From the NCBI GenBank assembly GCA_950097015.1, contig CATNEN010000024.1:6152001-6216000 (forward strand): 64,000 nucleotides of DNA, in the 5' to 3' direction. This stretch comes from Macrostomum hystrix. Its lineage: Eukaryota > Platyhelminthes > Macrostomidae. The notes under the pieces are model-generated. The model was not told where the DNA came from and searched no databases. It was given only the letters and a program-made list of their open reading frames with translations. The position numbers and the translations under genes were made by a program. Positions 36,235 to 47,334 of this stretch are shown piece by piece. The stretch's first letter is position 1, and every line of letters starts with the position of its first letter.

Positions 36235-36515
36235 CCTAATTGCGACAGATGCGTAGCCGACAGCAGAGCCGCGGCTATTACAGTGCGCATCTGAAGGCTG
36301 CGTACAAATTTTCAGTCCATGGACTGGGAGGACCCAACACCCACCCTCAATTACCCCAGCTAATGCTGGTACCCATTTCACAGCTGGGTGAACTGTAGCA
36401 ATGCAGAGTTAAGTGTCTTGCTAAAGGGCACATATTGTTCCCGTAAAGTCAGGAATCGAACCCCCGACCTTCAAGTCATTATTCCGACGCTCTAACCACA
36501 AGGCTACAACCTCTC
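36235..36515 (-). mobile_element. SINE family A, complete copy with tRNA-like head
   Basis: On the minus strand the head at 36515 reads AGGTTGTAGCCTTGTGGTTA with an A box (36489-36505), followed by box B GGTTCGATTCCT around 36452-36463, the split pol III promoter of tRNA-derived SINEs. The body includes TACCCAGCTGTGAAAT, CAGTCCATGGACTG and the palindrome-rich GCCGCGGCT. Body or head fragments recur at 10595, 42023, 43565, 45125 and, reversed, 57985. Confidence 0.82.
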
Positions 36516-36634
36516 CTTATATAGGTTAGACTGAGTGATATCCAGTGTTGAGTTTTGTGAGCACTGATGCCTTATTTACCTCATTAAAACATATCAGGTT
36601 TCGAATTAAACCCGATCATGCAGCTCTTAAACAA

Positions 36635-37914
36635 ATGCACTTAAACACAAGCGCAAGACGAAATGTAACAAATAATGATCTTCAGTATCGCCGTCTCCAT
36701 TACGCGACAGCGACGCTGTCTATTGGATTTGCACTTGGCATTGGTCTTCTGACAGCCTACAACAAATGCCAATATGCAAGCGACACTTCATCCATATGTT
36801 GGTGGGACACCAGAAAAGCTCACAGAGACGACCTTACAATATCAGCCTTCGCCGCCCGCATCTCCGCCATGCAGCGCGAGGACCTGGTGGAGGAGTTCAA
36901 CAGCAAGCTGGGCCCGGACCGGGGCGGCGACCGGCCCTGCGAGGCGTTCCGCCGAAACAGGGAGAAGAACCGGTACGCCGACGTGCCCTGCCTGGACGCC
37001 AGCCGGGTTCAGCTAAAGGGCGGCGCCTGCGACTATGTGCACGCGAACTGGGTGGACGGCTACCAGCAGCCCCGCGCCTACATCTGCACTCAGGTGAGCT
37101 GGTCATGAGCTTCTCAGCCATGCCGCTTCCCTCCAATAGCACCTGGCATCTACCCTCTCGCTACAGTCAGCCTCCCAACTTGAACAATCTTTCTAGTGGC
37201 AAACCAATGGCAATCACTAATTCCATTAACTGCACAAGTCGCTCAAATCCCTTCAGCCTCTGTAGCCGAGAGACCCGCTTCACCCACCGAAACCTCATCC
37301 ATCCGCAGGGCCCCCTGCCGAACACGGTGTCCGACTTCTGGTCGATGGTCTGGCAGAACGACGTCGGGGTGGTCGTCATGACGACGCGCCTGGTTGAAGG
37401 TCGTCGGACAAAGTGCGCAGCGTACTGGCCGCAGACGGCCGGCGAGTCGCAGAGCCACGGAGGCGTGACGGTGACGTGCGACTCGGTCGACGAACTCGAC
37501 GACGTGGTGATCAGCGAGCTGACGATCTCACAGCGCGACTCTCAGAGGCGAGTGACGCACCTGCAGTTCACCAGCTGGCCTGACTTTGGCATTCCCCACG
37601 CCGCCGGCTCCTTCCTGAAGTTCCTCGACCGCGTCCGCCAGGTCTCCGAGGAGCGCCGCGGCCCGACCCTGGTGCACTGCTCGGCCGGCATCGGGCGCAC
37701 CGGCACCTTCCTGACCGTCGACATCGCCATGCGGCGCCTTCTGGACACCGGCGAGGTCGACCTTCTGGGAACCGTGCGCAGACTGAGAGAGCAGCGGGCG
37801 GGATCCATCCAGACAGCTGAGCAGTACGTGTTCTGCCACCTGGCCTTGCTGGAGTTCGCCGCCAGTATCGGCCTGCTGCCCGAAGAGAACAGGACTAAAT
37901 ATGCGCTGGTTTAA
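36635..37914 (+). pseudogene. Inverted partial PTPN9 duplicate (phosphatase exons)
   Basis: 36845-37882 is an inverted copy of 25099-26136: 1,038 bp in both, no length difference, intron included, and I find only two base differences. One changes REGLVEEF to REDLVEEF; the other is synonymous in YQQPRA. Donor (37094) and acceptor (before 37309) are intact, as are WPDFGIP and HCSAGIGRTG. The Sec14 domain and linker are absent. An in-frame ATG at 36635 precedes the copied segment with no stop, and a new end (EENRTKYALV) precedes TAA at 37912-37914, so a 354-residue phosphatase with a novel 70-residue N-terminus is formally possible. Retention of the intron shows a DNA-level duplication, not retroposition. 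Whether it is transcribed is unknown, so it is listed as a duplicate or pseudogene. Confidence 0.85.
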
Positions 37915-38469
37915 TCAAATTATATCAACAAAGACTGCATTGTTCTTAGTTTTATAGCAAACTATGTTTCGTTTTCAATGTGGTACATTGCGCACACCTT
38001 CTTTCTTAAGCTTTCTTAAGTCATGCTTGTGCCAAATTTATATCGTCCGTTATGCTATTGACACTTTAATTTATAGAGGTTACGCTCGGCTACGAAAGAT
38101 CCACTAATTGAGGATAGTTTTAAAGAAAAATATTCATTCGTTTTGTAGTTTGTTGAAAGGATTTCGAATCTTAAAATAGGACTGTGGTTTTATTTGCGAC
38201 ACTCCATTTGTTTTATTTTGATCGGTTGTTGAACGCAAGCGATAGCTTAGGTTCCCAGGAGCAAGTAAAGTAATGGTTGTTCACTTTCATACGAGCAGCT
38301 TAGTAGTAGAAATGCGGAAGAATCGAAGTATCGAAACGAGAAAGAATCGCTTCGAAATCTCCCATTAGCAAAAGAAGGCAAAGCTAACGAAGAAAAGTGA
38401 CTGAAGCTATCAGAGTCCCAAGGTTTCCGCAGCGGCTTCCTACTAGGTCATTTCATGCGGCTAGTTAAG
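37915..38469. other. Spacer between convergent PTPN9 copy and TTLL gene
   Basis: AT-rich unique sequence that would hold the 3' ends of both neighbours. No repeat or RNA gene is visible. Confidence 0.5.
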
Positions 38470-41400
38470 CTACCGTAGCCGCACCCCCGCCTTGGTCATG
38501 ATTCTGCGAGCCACGGAATCGTCAGCGTGACTAAATATGCAACGAAAATCCTGCATGCCAGCCAGTCGCTTCGTTGACTGACCGCGACCAGTCCTCTGTA
38601 AGATCTCCACAGCCAGACAGATGCTCTCCTCTACCGCCTGCGTGACAACTCGTTCCAGGGTTGCGGTCTGCTTGCTCAGCGACGGATCCGAGTTCAATTC
38701 GAGCAGCCACACGTTGAAATCGGCGCCGATTAAAAAGTCGCAGCCCAACAGTTCGTAGGACATTGGCTGCTCGCACAGGGAACTACTAGCCAGCGAGACA
38801 ACGTGGGCTAAGATTGCGCGAATTCTCTGATACAAGCGCCGCTTGACCCAGTTATGGCACGGCGCGGTCAGTTCTCGACTATGCTGATTGATGTAGTCGT
38901 TGAGCTGGTCTGGCGTCCACACCGTGTCCTCCTTGACAGTCTCGAAGGCTGGGTCTCGCCGCTGCACCGCCTGGTTGGTGAGATGCAGCAGCGGATCGTC
39001 ACTATCGGCCTGATAGGGACGGCAGGCCAGTCTGACATAGCCGGGGTGGCAGAATGCGTACAGTCCGCACTGTTCTACGCTGCACAGATTGGGCACTAGC
39101 AGTAAGTACACGCGCAAATCAAATTTTCGACCTTCCAGAAGCAACGGCTGCTGAATGTAGCGCTGAATGATGAGATCCCGGTGCTGGTAGTCGGGAAATT
39201 TCGTCTCCAGCAAGGCAACAATGCTGGCCAGAGCCGCTCCCGTGCCGCTGTCTTTCAGTGGCGGCACTCGGTGGAGAATGATGCCCTCCCCGCAGTCAGC
39301 GTGTCCGGGCTTCAACAAGAACAGGCCGCTGTCGTCACGGCCTAGCATTGAGGTGCGTTACACAGTGGAGAGATGAGACTGTGGAGAAATGCGACTGTGG
39401 AAAGAATAGACAGAGGAGAGATGAGACAGAGGAGAGATGAGACTGTGGAGAAATGCGACTGTGGAGAGATGAGACAGTGGAGAGATGAGACTGTGGAGAA
39501 ATGCGACTGTGGAGAGATGAGACAGAGGAGAGATTAGATTGTGGAGAGATGAGACTGTGGAGACATGCGACTGTGGAGAGAATAGACAGAGGAGAGATGA
39601 GACAGAGGAGAGATGAGACAGAGGAGAGATGAGACAGGAGAGATGAGACTGAGGAGAGATGAAACAGAGGAGATATGAGACAGAGGAGAGTTGGAGGGAC
39701 TGGAGAGATGACACAGGGGACAGATGGCACGAGGGAGAGATGACATAGGGGAGGGATGACACAGGGGGACAGATGACACGAGGGAGAGATGACACGGGAC
39801 AGATGACACGAGGGAGAGATGACACGGGACAGATGGCACGAGGGAGAGATGACATAGGGGAGGTATGACACAGGGGGACAGATGGCACGAGGGAGAGATG
39901 ACACAGGGGACAGATGGCACGAGGGAGAGATGACACAGGGGACAGATGGCACGAGGGAGAGATGACACAGGGGACAGATGGCATGAGGGAGAGATGACAC
40001 AGGGGACAGATGGCACGAGGGAGAGATGACACAGGGGACAGATGGCATGAGGGAGAGATGACACAGGGGACAGATGGCACGAGGGAGAGATGACACAGGG
40101 GACAGATGGCACGAGGGAGAGATGACACAGGGGACAGATGGCACGAGGGAGAGATGACACAGGGGACAGATGGCATGAGGGAGAGATGACACAGGGGACA
40201 GATGGCACGAGGGAGAGATGACACAGGGGACAGATGGCACGAGGGAGAGATGACACAGGGGACAGATGGCACGAGGGAGAGATGACACAGGGGACAGATG
40301 GCATGAGGGAGAGATGACACAGGGGACAGATGGCACGAGGGAGAGATGACACAGGGGACAGATGGCACGAGGGAGAGATGACACAGGGGACAGATGGCAC
40401 GAGGGAGAGATGACACAGGGGACAGATGGCACGAGGGAGAGATGACATAGGGGAGGGATGACACGGGAGAGATTACACATAGGAGAGAAGACACAGGGGC
40501 GAGCGAGTGGAACCTAGCATACAGGCCTAGAATAGACTAGCTTACGAATGAAATCAATGATGCTGGTGGCGCTGGAGCCGTTAAGGTGCATTGTGTCCGG
40601 AAAGAAGCTTGACGCTTCAAGGCCTTTCGGCACCAGGTAGGGGTGATTGAGCTCAAACTCCTTCAAACACCTGGCCAGGCTGCACTTGTTGGCTAGGAGG
40701 CCGCGAAAATGCAATCGGTTAATGATGTAGTAGCCTGACAAATGGGGGTGGGCGACTGACCAGTTAGTAATTAAACAGCATGCACCAACATGACAGGAAA
40801 ACTAGCGTTGTTCATAGAAATACTTTAAAATTAGAGTAAGCGCACTGCTGGCCTGACTAGATTTCTGCTTCACTTTGGCATAATGTTTACGATATTACGA
40901 TATTCAAAATTACAATACCACAATATAATTGACAATACAAATAATGTGATTTTATGCGCAAGATTATTAATAAAATGAGACTTCGAGGTTACGATTTGAA
41001 AGGCTAGAAAACACTCCAGCCCTGCTTCGGGCCTCTAACTGTAGATTATATTATATTATTTGATAGGCTAGGACAAAAGGGGTCGACAGCGAGAAGAAGA
41101 CAAATGAACCCTAGGGTGATGTACATTGTGGGGGCTAACAGACGACAACGAGCGCATAGGGAGAGAAAAACAAGGTGGGGGCAGGGGGTCTGGACTAGAC
41201 TGGAGGGGTCAGAGTGGAAAGGGACACGGGGAAAATCGATAATAGAGAGCAAAGGGTGGAGCTGGCAAATAACTGGGGTTAGAAAATGAAATTACCCCAA
41301 GGGTGTACAGTGAACAGGATTGGTTAACATTGGATTAACAACATTTTTCCCCTTGAAAACTTTTCGTTCTGAGTGTTTTTTTACTTTCACTTTTGCTTTC

Positions 41401-44400
41401 ATTTTACGCCTTTTCAATTAGGTTGTTAAGTGCCTACTCGCAGGTGCAATTAAAAATAAAATTAAATTAAAGTCTCTTTTGAGTGCCCACTTTATAATAA
41501 AAAAAAATAATAATAGTAATATTTACCCCCTGGGGAAATACCCACTGCTGCCTACTTCACCATAGCTCCCAAACCGAATGACCGATTTTTGTGAAAATCC
41601 TGCTTTTGGATCGAAAAATAGTTGAATATCATGGCGATTGGTTGAATAGTTTAGACGATACAGAAATGCGGGTTTTTGAAAGACCCCGTCGTCTTTCGTC
41701 TTTCCACAAGTAAAAAGTTTAGACCGATGACAACCTTCAGACAGTGGGATACATAACTGAGAAGCCAATTACAATATACTTGTCTCACATACCAAGGCCG
41801 GGCTTTCTCATCGCTCCAGAATTTGTGCCACTGCACCAGAGCAGGGCCATCCTGTCCAGCGGCCTGAATTTGTTGCGTACATCACCTGGCAGCTGCTCCT
41901 TGAAGCCCATGGCATTGAGCATCTTGCGACAGCTGCAATGTACGGAACATTGTTCAAGTGTTTACTTCCTGAATGAAATAATTGTCAGATTTAAATATAT
42001 ATATATTAGTTCAAAAGATAATTAAGCCTGCCCCATTTGGGCCAGATGTGCAGCCGACAGCCCACTTTTAGTCATTATATGGTGCATCTGAAGGCTGCGT
42101 ACGGTTGATCAGTCCATGGACTGGGGGACGCCACACACACCCTCAATTACCCCAGCTGATGCTGGTACCCTTTTAACAGCTGGGTGAACTAAAGCAACGT
42201 GGACTTTAGTGTCTTGATAAAGGAAGTACCAATTTTCAAAAATAATAATATTATTACGAGTATAATAATACGCAACCCCCCGGCGACGCCGTGGCCCGAA
42301 AAATAGGGGAAGCGTCAAAACGCGCTTCAGGGCTAGTTTGCGGACATGTTTCACTCCGTCAGCCTGGCTCGGGGCACGGGCGTCGGAGTAGAGCAGGTCG
42401 ATGTAACGGGCCGATCGTCCTTGTCCGCGCCTGGGCGGTCCTTCAGAGTCCACAGAAGCACATCCTGCAGCGGCTTAGGGCAGTAGGCTTCAACCCTGAT
42501 CACGTGCCCAGCCAGCCGCAGGCGCCGCTGTCTCAGCAATCAGGTCAGTCGCGCTCGCTTGTACAGTGAGTCGGTCGTCTCGCTTCCTGGACCGCGGCGG
42601 GCGCCAAACGCAGAGCGAAGCAGGGCCGCATGTGTCGCGTTGAGCTGCCTCTCGAGCGCCTCCGTCAGAGTCCAGGTCTTCGCATTATAGAGCAGCAGGG
42701 TCTCAACGACCGCCTGGAAGAGCTGCGACCTGGAAGAGCTGCGACCTGGATGAGCTGCGTCCGTCAGCGCGCCCGAAAGCAGCACCGTGCACACCGATCG
42801 GAGGGCCTTGCCGCGCCGTCTCGCCAAATCGTCGTTTACGTCCGTCCGGCTTTACTCCGCCGAGACTCGTAAACGAACTGGCGGCACCTCGGAAGCGGGT
42901 TCCTGTGGCCGCTGTCGTCCCGGAGCAGAATCTCGGCCGGCAGGTTGTGCGGCACTGTCAGCACCTCGGTCTTCTGCTCGTTCACGATGAGACCGACTCT
43001 CACCGCCGCCTTTGTCAGGCCATCCAGCACAGGTCCAGCACAGGCTGTAACCGTGCTAAAAGCATCCGGTTGAACAGCTTCGACATAAGCGAAATCCCGC
43101 GATGTTCCTCCATCCATGTGGTGCCCGACTTCTTCAGGATTCCGACGCTGATCAAGTGGGCAAAAGTCCACTCGAAAGGCGCAGAACCTCCTGCCAAGAC
43201 CCCGATCATCACGCGGGTCACCTCAGTGGCGACCCTCGGGACTTGCAACGCTTCGGCGGGCACTTCGTCAGGGCCGGGGGCGCCCGGAATTCTGCGAGCG
43301 AACTCCACTACGTCAGTGCTGGTGAAAGGACGGATGTCGAAATCTTCCTGCTTCGGCAGTGCTACCTCAGGGGACAGCGATAGGTCAGCAGGCAGTGACG
43401 GCGACGGCGCATTGACAATGGTGGTGAAGAAACAGCGCAGCATATTTCTGTGCTCCTCCGCAGAGTCACCAGCCAGGTTTAGCGCCGCCTTTTTCTTACG
43501 ACCAGTAAGGGCATTTACGGCCGGCCGGACGACTCGGTTTTTTCCCATCAAGACCGACTGACGCGATTTTCAAGTAGTGAGTCCGATCGCTCTAAAGGCT
43601 AGGCTACAACCCCCCCAACCCCTCTGAAGCCTAAACAATTAATTTATATTTATCTCACCCTAAGACCTAAGACCTAAGACCTATCTCACCCTGTATCTCG
43701 TCCTATTCCTGGAATGACACACCCTACCCTCACATCCTATTCCTGGAATGACACACCCTACCCTCACATCCTATTCCTGGAATGACACACCCTACCCTCA
43801 CATCCTATTCCTGGAATGACACACCCTACCCTCACATCCTATTCCTGGAATGACACACCCTACCCTCACATCCTGTTCCTGGAATGACACACCCTACCCT
43901 CACATCCTGTTCCTAATAAAGACTTACAGGGGATTAGGGATTAGTGACTTACACCTGGTGTCTAGGGCACCATTTGCTATTTTATGTTAGCCATAAAAAT
44001 CGGACTTTTTAACGATCTTTTGCCCGACATATAGGTAGCATAATAACAAAATAGTACAATAACTTAACCATATTACGTTTGATCAAGTCACTATAAAATA
44101 TTAGAGAGATAATATACTCACTGTGAACTGCCGTGATTGTATAAAATGTAGTACTCGCCGCGCAGTGACGAGTACCTCTCTCGGAATGCACGACCTCGCG
44201 CCTCTGTGTCGTAGGAGTCGGAGACGAGTGATCGTCGGCTCGTCATTGGCCCGGTGGGGATCACGATCTGCCTGTCGATTGAATCACCGTGGAGCACGTC
44301 ATTTACTTTTGTCACTTCTGACGCGCTAGAGTAGCTAAAGATCGCGTTGGTGCAGGCCACGTCGTCAAGATTGGGTAAAGGAACATTTTCTGCGAGTTTT

Positions 44401-44807
44401 ACAATACCCCTAACACACATTCGAAAGTCTGTTTTATGCTGCTCTAGTCTGCTAATGAAGGATGTGGCTGCTTTAGTAGCCAACCTGCGGTCAGTATCTG
44501 AGCAATTAGTTGATACGCCAATCAGCATTTTATTGCTGGAGTTGCGACTGACATTGATGTAGAATGATAATTTGAGCGGATGGCTATAGCTAGATTTGTC
44601 ATTCTGGCTCTTCCTTTGTTCACTCGGCTTTTGTAATAAAAGCAGCAACGCATTGTAGTTTGCCAACACGAAATGTTGCGCTGCCGAACTTAACAAACTG
44701 AAATTTTTGTTGCTGCAACAAACTCTGAGCTCGAACTCCAACTGACCGATCTGTGATTTGCACTGCGCATTGTTCTCATATGCATGACTAATTGGCTTTT
44801 TCTTCAT
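38470..44807 (-). CDS. Tubulin-tyrosine-ligase-like (TTLL) protein
   Basis: Four exons (minus): 44122-44807, 41793-41932, 40546-40734, 38470-39341. The GT-AG junctions and phases agree (codons split 2/1, 1/2, 1/2), giving 628 residues. TTLL enzymes are ATP-grasp ligases that add Tyr, Glu or Gly to tubulin or other proteins. Seen: the N-lobe approach RLHFRGLLANK and FFPDTMHL, the nucleotide-binding stretch LLKPGHADCGEGI (about 347-359), GRKFDLRVY (about 409-417), HLTNQ (about 458) and the metal-binding ELNSDPSL (Glu about 553, Asn about 555). The subfamily, and hence glutamylase or glycylase activity, cannot be decided by eye. The first 200 residues have no recognised domain. Intron 1 (41933-44121) holds a dead LINE, SINE pieces and a VNTR; intron 3 is a 32-bp array. 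The ATG at 44807 is the first in the open frame. Confidence 0.85.
39352..40500. repeat. 32-bp minisatellite filling TTLL intron 3
   Basis: Two related sub-arrays. 39360-39700 has GTGGAGAGATGAGACTGTGG-type units; 39700-40490 has a 32-bp unit with GAGGGAGAGATGACACAGGG and GACAGATGGCAC. The array comes within about 10-18 bp of the acceptor of the last TTLL exon (exon begins 39341), so the pyrimidine tract and branch region on the minus strand must be supplied by repeat units. Open frames of up to 381 codons inside it are artefacts. Confidence 0.95.
40860..41740. other. TTLL intron 2, nothing recognised
   Basis: The 1,058-bp intron (40735-41792) contains AT-rich and G-rich stretches and no tandem array, one of the few array-free introns in the window. 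Short frames on both strands near 41046-41289 carry no domain. Confidence 0.5.
42023..42235 (-). mobile_element. SINE family A body, headless copy
   Basis: Shares CATCTGAAGGCTGCGTACGG, TCAGTCCATGGACTGGGG, CCAGCTGATGCTGGTACC and AGCTGGGTGAACT with the complete copy at 36235-36515. The head is missing because a LINE fragment begins at about 42260. It lies in TTLL intron 1. Confidence 0.75.
42260..43551 (-). pseudogene. Decayed non-LTR retrotransposon (LINE), RT to C-terminus
   Basis: Minus-strand pieces in several frames: NAPSPSLPADL, PGAPGPDEVPAEAL and EEHRGISLMSKLFNRMLLARL (43015-43551, RT motifs 1-2); AAVRVGLIVNEQKTEVL and PLPRCRQFVY (42836-43171); SQLFQAVVETLLLYNAKTW and LERQLNATHAALLRSAFG (42540-42827); LRQRRLRLAGHVIRVEAYCP (42351-42539). 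The order matches the RT domain plus C-terminal region of LINEs of the RTE/CR1-like kind. The central RT region with the catalytic YxDD box is missing between VLD and the following LDGL, so it is dead. It sits in TTLL intron 1 in the same sense as the gene. The 5' end abuts a tRNA-like head and a 34-bp VNTR. Confidence 0.8.
43565..43635 (-). mobile_element. tRNA-like head adjoining the LINE
   Basis: Minus strand: GGTTGTAGCCTAGCCTTTAG followed by AGCGATCGGACTCACTACTT, the A-box half of the family A SINE head. No good B box is present; the sequence passes directly into the LINE 5' region. The same junction is seen at 45055-45195. Confidence 0.6.
43665..43918. repeat. 34-bp VNTR, short copy
   Basis: About seven units of 34 bp (CATCCTATTCCTGGAATGAC then ACACCCTACCCTCA) beginning after three CTAAGACCTAAGAC repeats. 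The same unit builds the longer array at 45195-46140, and both lie next to the same tRNA-like/LINE junction. Confidence 0.94.
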
Positions 44808-45054
44808 CGCGTGCAGCGAAATAGTTAGATTCCGCTCATAATTGATTAACTCACACTATATACATGGTTAGAAAATGGAAGAATGCACTAAAAGTAACAA
44901 ATTAATCAACCAATCAGATCGACAATAAAGAGTCTATGGACTCTTATTCTATGGTATAAAGTTTCCTGAATCGAGCTTCGTAAAGAGAAAAAAAATTGAA
45001 CTAAAAATAGAAAGCAAGCGATTGCTCGTGTGTACTCGCGGATGTACTCATGTT

Positions 45055-45195
45055 TATATGGGCATTTACGGCCGGCCAGACGACTCGGTTTCGCCCATCA
45101 AGACCGACTAACGCGACTGACGCGATTTTCAAGTAGTGAGTCCGATATGGCTCTAACCACTAGGCTACAACCCCCAACCTCTCTGAAGCCTAAAA
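45055..45195 (-). mobile_element. Second LINE-5'/tRNA-head junction
   Basis: GGGCATTTACGGCCGGCCAG to ACTACTTGAAAATCG-type sequence repeats 43509-43600. Here the minus strand keeps an intact A box, GTAGCCTAGTGGTTAGAGCC. Only about 60 bp of LINE remain before unrelated sequence. The VNTR at 45195 follows in the same relative position as at the first locus. Confidence 0.75.
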
Positions 45196-46140
45196 AATTC
45201 ATTTATCTTATACCCTAAGACCCACCCTCACATCCAGGAATGACACAGTCTACCCTCACATCCTATTCCTGGAATGACACACCCTACCCTCACATCCTGT
45301 TCCTGTAATGACACACCCTACCCTCACATCCTGTTCCTGTAATGACACACCCTACCCTCACATCCTGTTCCTGGAATGACACACCCTACCCTCACATCCT
45401 GTTCCTGGAATGACACACCCTACCCTCACACCCTATTCCTGGAATGACACACCCTACCCTCACATCCTATTCCTGGAATGACACACCCTACCCTCACACC
45501 CTATTCCTGGAATGACACACCCTACCCTCACATCCTATTCCTGGAATGACACACCCTACCCTCACATCCTGTTCCTGTAATGACACACCCTACCCTCACA
45601 TCCTGTTCCTGTAATGACACACCCTACCCTCACATCCTGTTCCTGTAATGACACACCCTACCCTCACATCCTGTTCCTGGAATGACACACCCTACCCTCA
45701 CATCCTGTTCCTGTAATGACACACCCTACCCTCACATCCTGTTCCTATAATGACACACCCTACCCTCACATCCTGTTCCTGGAATGACACACCCTACCCT
45801 CACACCCTATTCCTGGAATGACACACCCTACCCTCACATCCTATTCCTGGAATGACACACCCTACCCTCACACCCTATTCCTGGAATGACACACTCTACC
45901 CTCACATCCTATTCCTAGAATGACACACCCTACCCTTACACCCTATTCCTGGAATGACACACCCTACCCTCACATCCTATTCCTGGAATGACACACCCTA
46001 CCCTCACATCCTATTCCTGGAATGACACACCCTACCCTCACATCCTATTCCTGGAATGACACACCCTACCCACACATCCTGTTCCTGGAATGACACACCC
46101 TATACCCACACATCCTGTTCCTGGAATGACAAAACCTATG
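45195..46140. repeat. 34-bp VNTR, long copy
   Basis: About 27 units of the 34-bp repeat, with CATCCTGTTCCTGTAATGAC and CACCCTATTCCTGG variants in alternating runs. Blocks with the order CATCC-CACCC-CATCC are repeated, showing segmental growth. It lies upstream (minus sense) of TTLL exon 1. Confidence 0.95.
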
Positions 46141-46168
46141 GCGCTACTGCAGTTTTAGGCATTCATGT

Positions 46169-46740
46169 GCATAATAAAGGACTGCCTCATCCTCTCAGCA
46201 AAAGTTTCAAACCAGCGGCAAGGGAAAGATGATGTGCCAACTGCAGGGCCTCATTATGCCGTGATCTAGACGAATTTATATATGACACCAGAACGGATCG
46301 AAATTTTAGCTAGCGTGCTGCCTTTGCTGCCATTACAAAATTGGCTTCTAGATTGAATATTATACGTACGTGTTAAATCAACAAATGCATATTATGTACA
46401 TGTGTAGGCTAATAATTATCTCGCCGACTGTTCACACGTACAGTATAATTGCTTGCATAATAAAGGACTGCCTCATCCTCTCAGCAAAAGTTTCAAACCA
46501 GCGGCAAGGGAAAGATGATGTGCCAACTGCAGGGCCTCATTATGCCGTGATCTAGACGAATTTATATATGACACCAGAACGGATCGAAATTTTAGCTAGC
46601 GTGCTGCCTTTGCTGCCATTACAAAATTGGCTTCTAGATTGAATATTATACGTACGTGTTAAATCAACAAATGCATATTATGTACATGTGTAGGCTAATA
46701 ATTATCTCGCCGACTGTTCACACGTACAGTATAATTGCTT
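46169..46740. repeat. 286-bp perfect tandem duplication
   Basis: 46169-46454 and 46455-46740 are identical as far as I can read. Each starts GCATAATAAAGGACTGCCTC and ends CAGTATAATTGCTT. No gene or known repeat is recognised in the unit. Identity without drift means a very recent event or an assembly duplication. Confidence 0.93.
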
Positions 46741-46985
46741 CGATTTTTTATGCCACGCTGTATAATCTCTGCATTTGGTTCCAAAGAATCAATCAATGCA
46801 CGCTCTGAAGTTTCGAAAAAACACTGTGACCAAGGACATCTAGAATTACTAGACTAGAACTAAGTATTCCAGATGCTAGAATTATATATTCTTGATCCTA
46901 CATGTACTTGACTGTGGCTTTGAATAAACGGATTTAAAAACAAGTTCTTCTGTTAATTGTCGAGAACTACTGAAGATTCAGCATC

Positions 46986-47068
46986 AAAGAATATTGAGAT
47001 CACATGTGAGATTGAAGTACTCTAGATTGAGATCACATGTGCTCACATATGTGATCTCAATACTCTTT
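46986..47068. repeat. Inverted repeat, about 25-bp arms
   Basis: AAAGAATATTGAGATCACAT near 46987 is mirrored by ATGTGATCTCAATACTCTTT near 47049. An extra copy of the arm start (ATTGAGATCACATGTG) lies between them at about 47027. The sequence can form a cruciform or hairpin; it may be a short foldback element. Confidence 0.75.
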
Positions 47069-47334
47069 GTTAAGCAAGCTTCACTTTCAACCAACGGTTT
47101 TTTCTGCGGGAGAGTAAAATAGTAAAACAAATAGATTTATCGCACTTGTCGCTATCAAACCGTTTAAAATAGAAAATTACAACGATAACTAAATAAAAAT
47201 GATTGGTTAGTTTATTAATCAAATTTAGAAGATTAAATCACACGATTAAATTTTAATTCACCTTCTAGGAAAAAATATACTTTTGCAAATGTGACTACGC
47301 ACATGTGACTACATATGTAACATTGGGGGTGAGA

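Noticed and set aside
36452-36510. Candidate functional tRNA gene
   Set aside because: Has A and B boxes but no closed cloverleaf, and is followed by a SINE body repeated elsewhere in the window.
39335-40494. Frames of 304-381 codons rich in Cys/Ser/Pro/His
   Set aside because: They run through the 32-bp array in TTLL intron 3; the flanking exon junctions are well supported without them.
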